From contig JAHEDF010000127.1 of assembly GCA_024641365.1 (NCBI GenBank), positions 1 to 9,369 of the forward strand: 9,369 nucleotides of DNA, read 5' to 3'. The position numbers and the translations under genes were made by a program. This DNA is from Planctomycetota bacterium (GTDB lineage Bacteria > Planctomycetota > UBA11346). How positions within the stretch are numbered: position 1 is the first letter of the stretch; each line of letters opens with the position of its first letter. The notes beneath the pieces were generated by a model. That model had not been told where the DNA came from. It ran no database searches and saw only the letters and a program-made list of their open reading frames with translations. This document shows positions 7,395-9,369 of the stretch, piece by piece.

Positions 7395-7456
7395 ACCTAC
7401 GCACAGGTTTTGTCAGTGAGCACAGGAGGCTATGGCGGTTCTGATCATTCGAAAGC

Positions 7457-7487
7457 TGCAAGCGACCGAGCATTGGGTCGCTTTGCA
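7457..7487 (-). terminator. Hairpin after slyD, possible terminator without a U-tract
   Basis: TGCAAGCGACC at 7457-7467 pairs with GGTCGCTTTGCA at 7476-7487 as an 11-bp stem with one bulged T, enclosing the 8-nt loop GAGCATTG. It lies 44 nt past the slyD stop and 75 nt before the propeller start. The minus-strand continuation (GCTTTCGAATG) has no U-tract, so it could instead be a transcript-end stabiliser or a protein-binding dyad. Confidence 0.4.
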
Positions 7488-7531
7488 TACAGCATGATCT
7501 TGCTATTTATGCGCTAAGACGCCTTATCGCC

Positions 7532-8032
7532 CTAATGATGATGGTGCCCACCGGGACCATGTGCATGTCCGTGGGCAATTTCTTCCGCCGTTGCTTCGCG
7601 CACCTCAACGACTTCGATATCAAATTTTAAATTCTTGCCAGCCAACGGATGGTTACCGCTCACATACGCATGTGGACCTTCAACTTGGTGAACCGTGAAA
7701 GTCACTTCATTACCTTGTAAGGTGGGATGTTCTGCGCGAAAACGAAACCCAGGTTGAATTTGTGACTGCACGTTGGCTGGAAAAACTTCCAATGGGACTT
7801 GTAAATCTAATTCCTTGTCGTGCTCACCGTAGGCATCTTTTGCAGCAACTTCTGCCACAAATTTATCGCCAGAATTTTTGCCCGCCATTTGCGATTCCAA
7901 ACCTGGAACAATGTGGCCATGACCATGCAAATAAACCAAGGGTTCGTTTGGCTCGCTTTTATCGACAGCATCGCCTTCGCTAGTGACAACCGTGTAGTGA
8001 AACGAAACGACGCTGTTTTTATCGATTTGCAT
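7532..8032 (-). CDS. slyD: SlyD-type FKBP peptidyl-prolyl cis-trans isomerase
   Basis: The gene encodes a 166-residue cytoplasmic prolyl isomerase and chaperone with metal-binding potential. The FKBP half contains VVSFHYTVVTSEGDAVDKSE (8-27), the hallmark YLHGHGHIVPGLESQMAG (34-51) and DKFVAEVAAKDAYGEHD (56-72). Residues about 73-127 form the inserted insert-in-flap (IF) chaperone domain. The FKBP fold resumes with GNHPLAGKNLKFDIEVVEVREAT (126-148). As in E. coli SlyD the protein ends in a His-rich tail (EEIAHGHAHGPGG then four His), which in SlyD binds nickel and zinc. The tail is shorter and lacks the cysteines of E. coli SlyD. The ATG follows GAGG by about 6 nt. The gene stands apart from its neighbours, with a hairpin downstream and a divergent gene upstream. 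Confidence 0.95.
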   Translation of the reverse strand: MQIDKNSVVSFHYTVVTSEGDAVDKSEPNEPLVYLHGHGHIVPGLESQMAGKNSGDKFVAEVAAKDAYGEHDKELDLQVPLEVFPANVQSQIQPGFRFRAEHPTLQGNEVTFTVHQVEGPHAYVSGNHPLAGKNLKFDIEVVEVREATAEEIAHGHAHGPGGHHHH

Positions 8033-8206
8033 AAGAGGCCTCAGGTGGTGAAGGCGCGACCTTGGCGCTAAACATCGCGACGCAATGGCCTTTTGGCTGG
8101 AGGTTTACAGCTACGCATCAGACGCAGCGTAGGATCAACCCGCAAAAGCCCCTTGGCCCGCTGGTTCAGATTCTAAACTCAGCAGAATCACATCTTGGAG
8201 TTGACC

Positions 8207-8692
8207 ATGCGTTCTCTCACTTCCACTGTACTACTGGCACTCATTCTTACACCTGCTTGTGCAGAAGACGGTTTTGATTGGTCATCAGTTCGTTTCGGAC
8301 CTGAAGTCATGGTCGGCACCAGCGGCTTTGAATTTGGTGCCTATGCCGCTTTTGATATTTTAGATGATCAATATCGCATTCGACCCGAATTGTTTATTCA
8401 TGACGGTGATCGCCCAGCAGGCGGTTTAGCGTTTTTATGGCATACCACCTTTTTAGATTTACCTGAATCGCATGATTTATACATGGGCCCACGTGTCGCC
8501 TACCATAATGGTGAACATAAAGATGATCCACGCGGTGAATTGTCTTACATGGGATTATATAGCATGCCGATTCCCCCTCTGCAGGCAGATAGCCGGCATA
8601 GCATCGAAATATTTGCAGCACTTGGCATCGTTGATGAAGATGGTACAGAATTATCAGCAACTGGCGGCGCTGGTTACTTTTTTAAATTTTAA
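8207..8692 (+). CDS. Small exported protein, probable outer-membrane beta-barrel
   Basis: The gene encodes 161 residues of no named family that I recognise. The N-terminus MRSLTSTVLLALILTPACA is a signal peptide with an ACA cleavage site before EDG; the Cys is not in a good lipobox. The mature part consists of alternating polar and hydrophobic strands with Gly and aromatic residues (RFGPEVMVG, FEFGAYAAFDI, YRIRPELFI, GLAFLWHTTFLD, YMGPRVAYH, HSIEIFAALGIV) and ends GGAGYFFKF. A terminal aromatic residue and about eight strands fit a small outer-membrane barrel. I chose the ATG at 8207 because GGAG lies 6-7 nt upstream. An in-frame TTG at 8195 would add four residues. The cytochrome gene begins 20 nt after the stop, so the two are probably co-transcribed. 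The 174-nt gap to slyD should hold both promoters, but I saw no convincing box. Confidence 0.7.
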   Translation: MRSLTSTVLLALILTPACAEDGFDWSSVRFGPEVMVGTSGFEFGAYAAFDILDDQYRIRPELFIHDGDRPAGGLAFLWHTTFLDLPESHDLYMGPRVAYHNGEHKDDPRGELSYMGLYSMPIPPLQADSRHSIEIFAALGIVDEDGTELSATGGAGYFFKF

Positions 8693-8712
8693 AGGATTCC
8701 ACTAGGTAAATC

Positions 8713-9195
8713 GTGCAGGAACAGCGTTCGTGGCTGCCATTGGTAGCAGTAATTATCATCGCAGTCGCAACGCTGGGTTTATTATATTGGGTGCTGCATC
8801 GTGCAGGAGCCGCGCCGCAGGTAAAAAACTATACTGAAGCAACAAGCGAGTCTGCATTACAGGTATTCGTACAAGATAAAATTAATGCGCAAAAAGGTCG
8901 CGAATTATTTATTAAAAATTGCACCTTATGTCATGGCACACAAGGACAGGGTTTAGTTGGTCCCAATTTACGCGATGATTATTGGTTGCGCGGAGCACAT
9001 TTACAAAATATCAGTGAAAGCATAGCAAACGGCAATCCAGTACGCGGCATGGCTGCCTGGAGCCCCGTATTATCTCCTGAAGAAATCCATATGCTCGTTG
9101 CCTACATTGTCAGCTTGCAAGGAAGCGAAGATGGAAGTGGTAAAGCACCTGAAGGCGTGCAAACACCTATGAAATGGCTTACCAACACGCCCTAA
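8713..9195 (+). CDS. Membrane-anchored monohaem cytochrome c, CcoP-like
   Basis: The gene encodes 160 residues. One membrane helix (about 9-28) anchors a periplasmic class I cytochrome c domain. Haem attachment is CTLCH (70-74) within GRELFIKNCTLCHGTQGQG. VGPNLRDDYWLRG (82-94) and the region around Met113 (RGMAAWSPVLSPEEIHMLVAYI), the probable sixth ligand, closely resemble the haem domains of CcoP from cbb3 oxidase. CcoP itself has two haems and about 300 residues, so this is a single-haem relative that could pass electrons to or from a membrane complex. The start is GTG, forced by an in-frame TAA six nt upstream, and is preceded by TAGG. The short acidic/Gly linker and the tail ending WLTNTP after the haem domain are unassigned. 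Confidence 0.88.
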   Translation: MQEQRSWLPLVAVIIIAVATLGLLYWVLHRAGAAPQVKNYTEATSESALQVFVQDKINAQKGRELFIKNCTLCHGTQGQGLVGPNLRDDYWLRGAHLQNISESIANGNPVRGMAAWSPVLSPEEIHMLVAYIVSLQGSEDGSGKAPEGVQTPMKWLTNTP

Positions 9196-9204
9196 CCCGT
9201 TATA

Positions 9205-9226
9205 GTCACTAGAATAAAATAGTGAC
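9205..9226. repeat. Inverted repeat after the cytochrome gene
   Basis: GTCACTA at 9205-9211 and TAGTGAC at 9220-9226 are perfect 7-bp arms around the A-rich 8-nt spacer GAATAAAA. It begins 9 nt after the cytochrome stop. No T-run follows on either strand, so it is either a weak transcript-end hairpin or a binding dyad ahead of the next gene. Confidence 0.45.
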
Positions 9227-9308
9227 AACCGCACCTGCCTAACGACGTGGTTAATTCCATGGCATGTAATTTACCTGACAATTAGCATGTTTACTTATGG
9301 AGTTTGCC

Positions 9309-9369
9309 ATGCGCTACATGTCCTACAGCGTGCTATGCCTGTCTATTTCTGCATTGATAGGCATAGCAC
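9309..9369 (+). CDS. Start of an exported protein, cut by the window end
   Basis: Twenty codons are visible, beginning MRYMSYSVLCLSISALIGIA. This is a typical signal peptide: Arg near the start, a hydrophobic core and small residues at the end. GGAG lies 6 nt before the ATG. An in-frame ATG at 9297 would add MEFA, but it overlaps the ribosome binding site. The initiation region closely matches that of the barrel-like gene at 8207. The frame stays open to the window edge and no function can be read from the fragment. It is separated from the cytochrome by 113 nt, so it may have its own promoter. Confidence 0.65.
   Translation, partial: MRYMSYSVLCLSISALIGIA

Noticed and set aside
8111..8132. 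CTACGC...GCGTAG inverted repeat between slyD and the barrel-like gene
   Set aside because: The arms are only 6 bp with a 10-nt spacer, no U-tract follows and neither gene's start is nearby. A dyad this short is expected by chance.
8153..8179. Promoter TTGGCC / TAAACT ahead of the barrel-like gene
   Set aside because: The spacer is 15 nt and both boxes are poor matches to a housekeeping consensus.
8207..8260. Lipoprotein signal in the barrel-like protein (LTPAC)
   Set aside because: The residue three before the Cys is Thr and the next is Pro, which does not fit a lipobox. The ACA site just after it fits ordinary signal peptidase.

Overview
This 9.4 kb window reads as ordinary chromosome from a Gram-negative-type bacterium of moderate GC. 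The envelope signs are a secreted sulfatase, signal peptides ending in A-x-A sites, a small outer-membrane-barrel-like protein ending in phenylalanine, a membrane-anchored cytochrome c and a large AsmA/TamB-like protein. Sulfatases of this subtype, exported lactonase-type propellers and a YtxJ/BrxC-like protein together would suit the PVC group (Planctomycetota, Lentisphaerota, Kiritimatiellota, Verrucomicrobiota). That placement is an inference from gene content and memory, not from a marker gene.

Layout. The left edge holds the last 355 residues of a plus-strand sulfatase, closed by a clear intrinsic terminator at 1111-1145. From 1192 to 8032 everything convincing lies on the minus strand. 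Read in the direction of transcription it comprises: a SlyD-type FKBP prolyl isomerase; a hairpin; an exported lactonase-fold beta-propeller coupled by a 6-nt gap to a 724-residue AsmA/YdbH-like envelope protein; a 190-nt gap; a BrxC/YtxJ-like monothiol protein; an EamA/DMT transporter; a class I SAM-dependent methyltransferase; and a small two-helix membrane protein. On the right, divergent from slyD, the plus strand carries a small exported barrel-like protein, a monohaem CcoP-like cytochrome c 20 nt downstream, and the first 20 codons of another exported protein cut by the window end.

How the genes may work together. Firm functional links are few. The propeller and the AsmA-like protein are almost certainly co-transcribed and act outside the cytoplasm. 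The barrel-like protein and the cytochrome form a second short envelope operon. The brxC, eamA, methyltransferase and small membrane protein genes could be one transcript, with an unusual hairpin that would mask the eamA ribosome binding site. I see no RNA genes, CRISPR arrays, insertion sequences or phage genes, and no gene-free stretch longer than about 190 bases. I do not find convincing evidence of a new defence or mobile system. The most useful leads are the eamA leader hairpin, the unassigned envelope gene pairs, and a possible frame break at the start of the small membrane protein gene.
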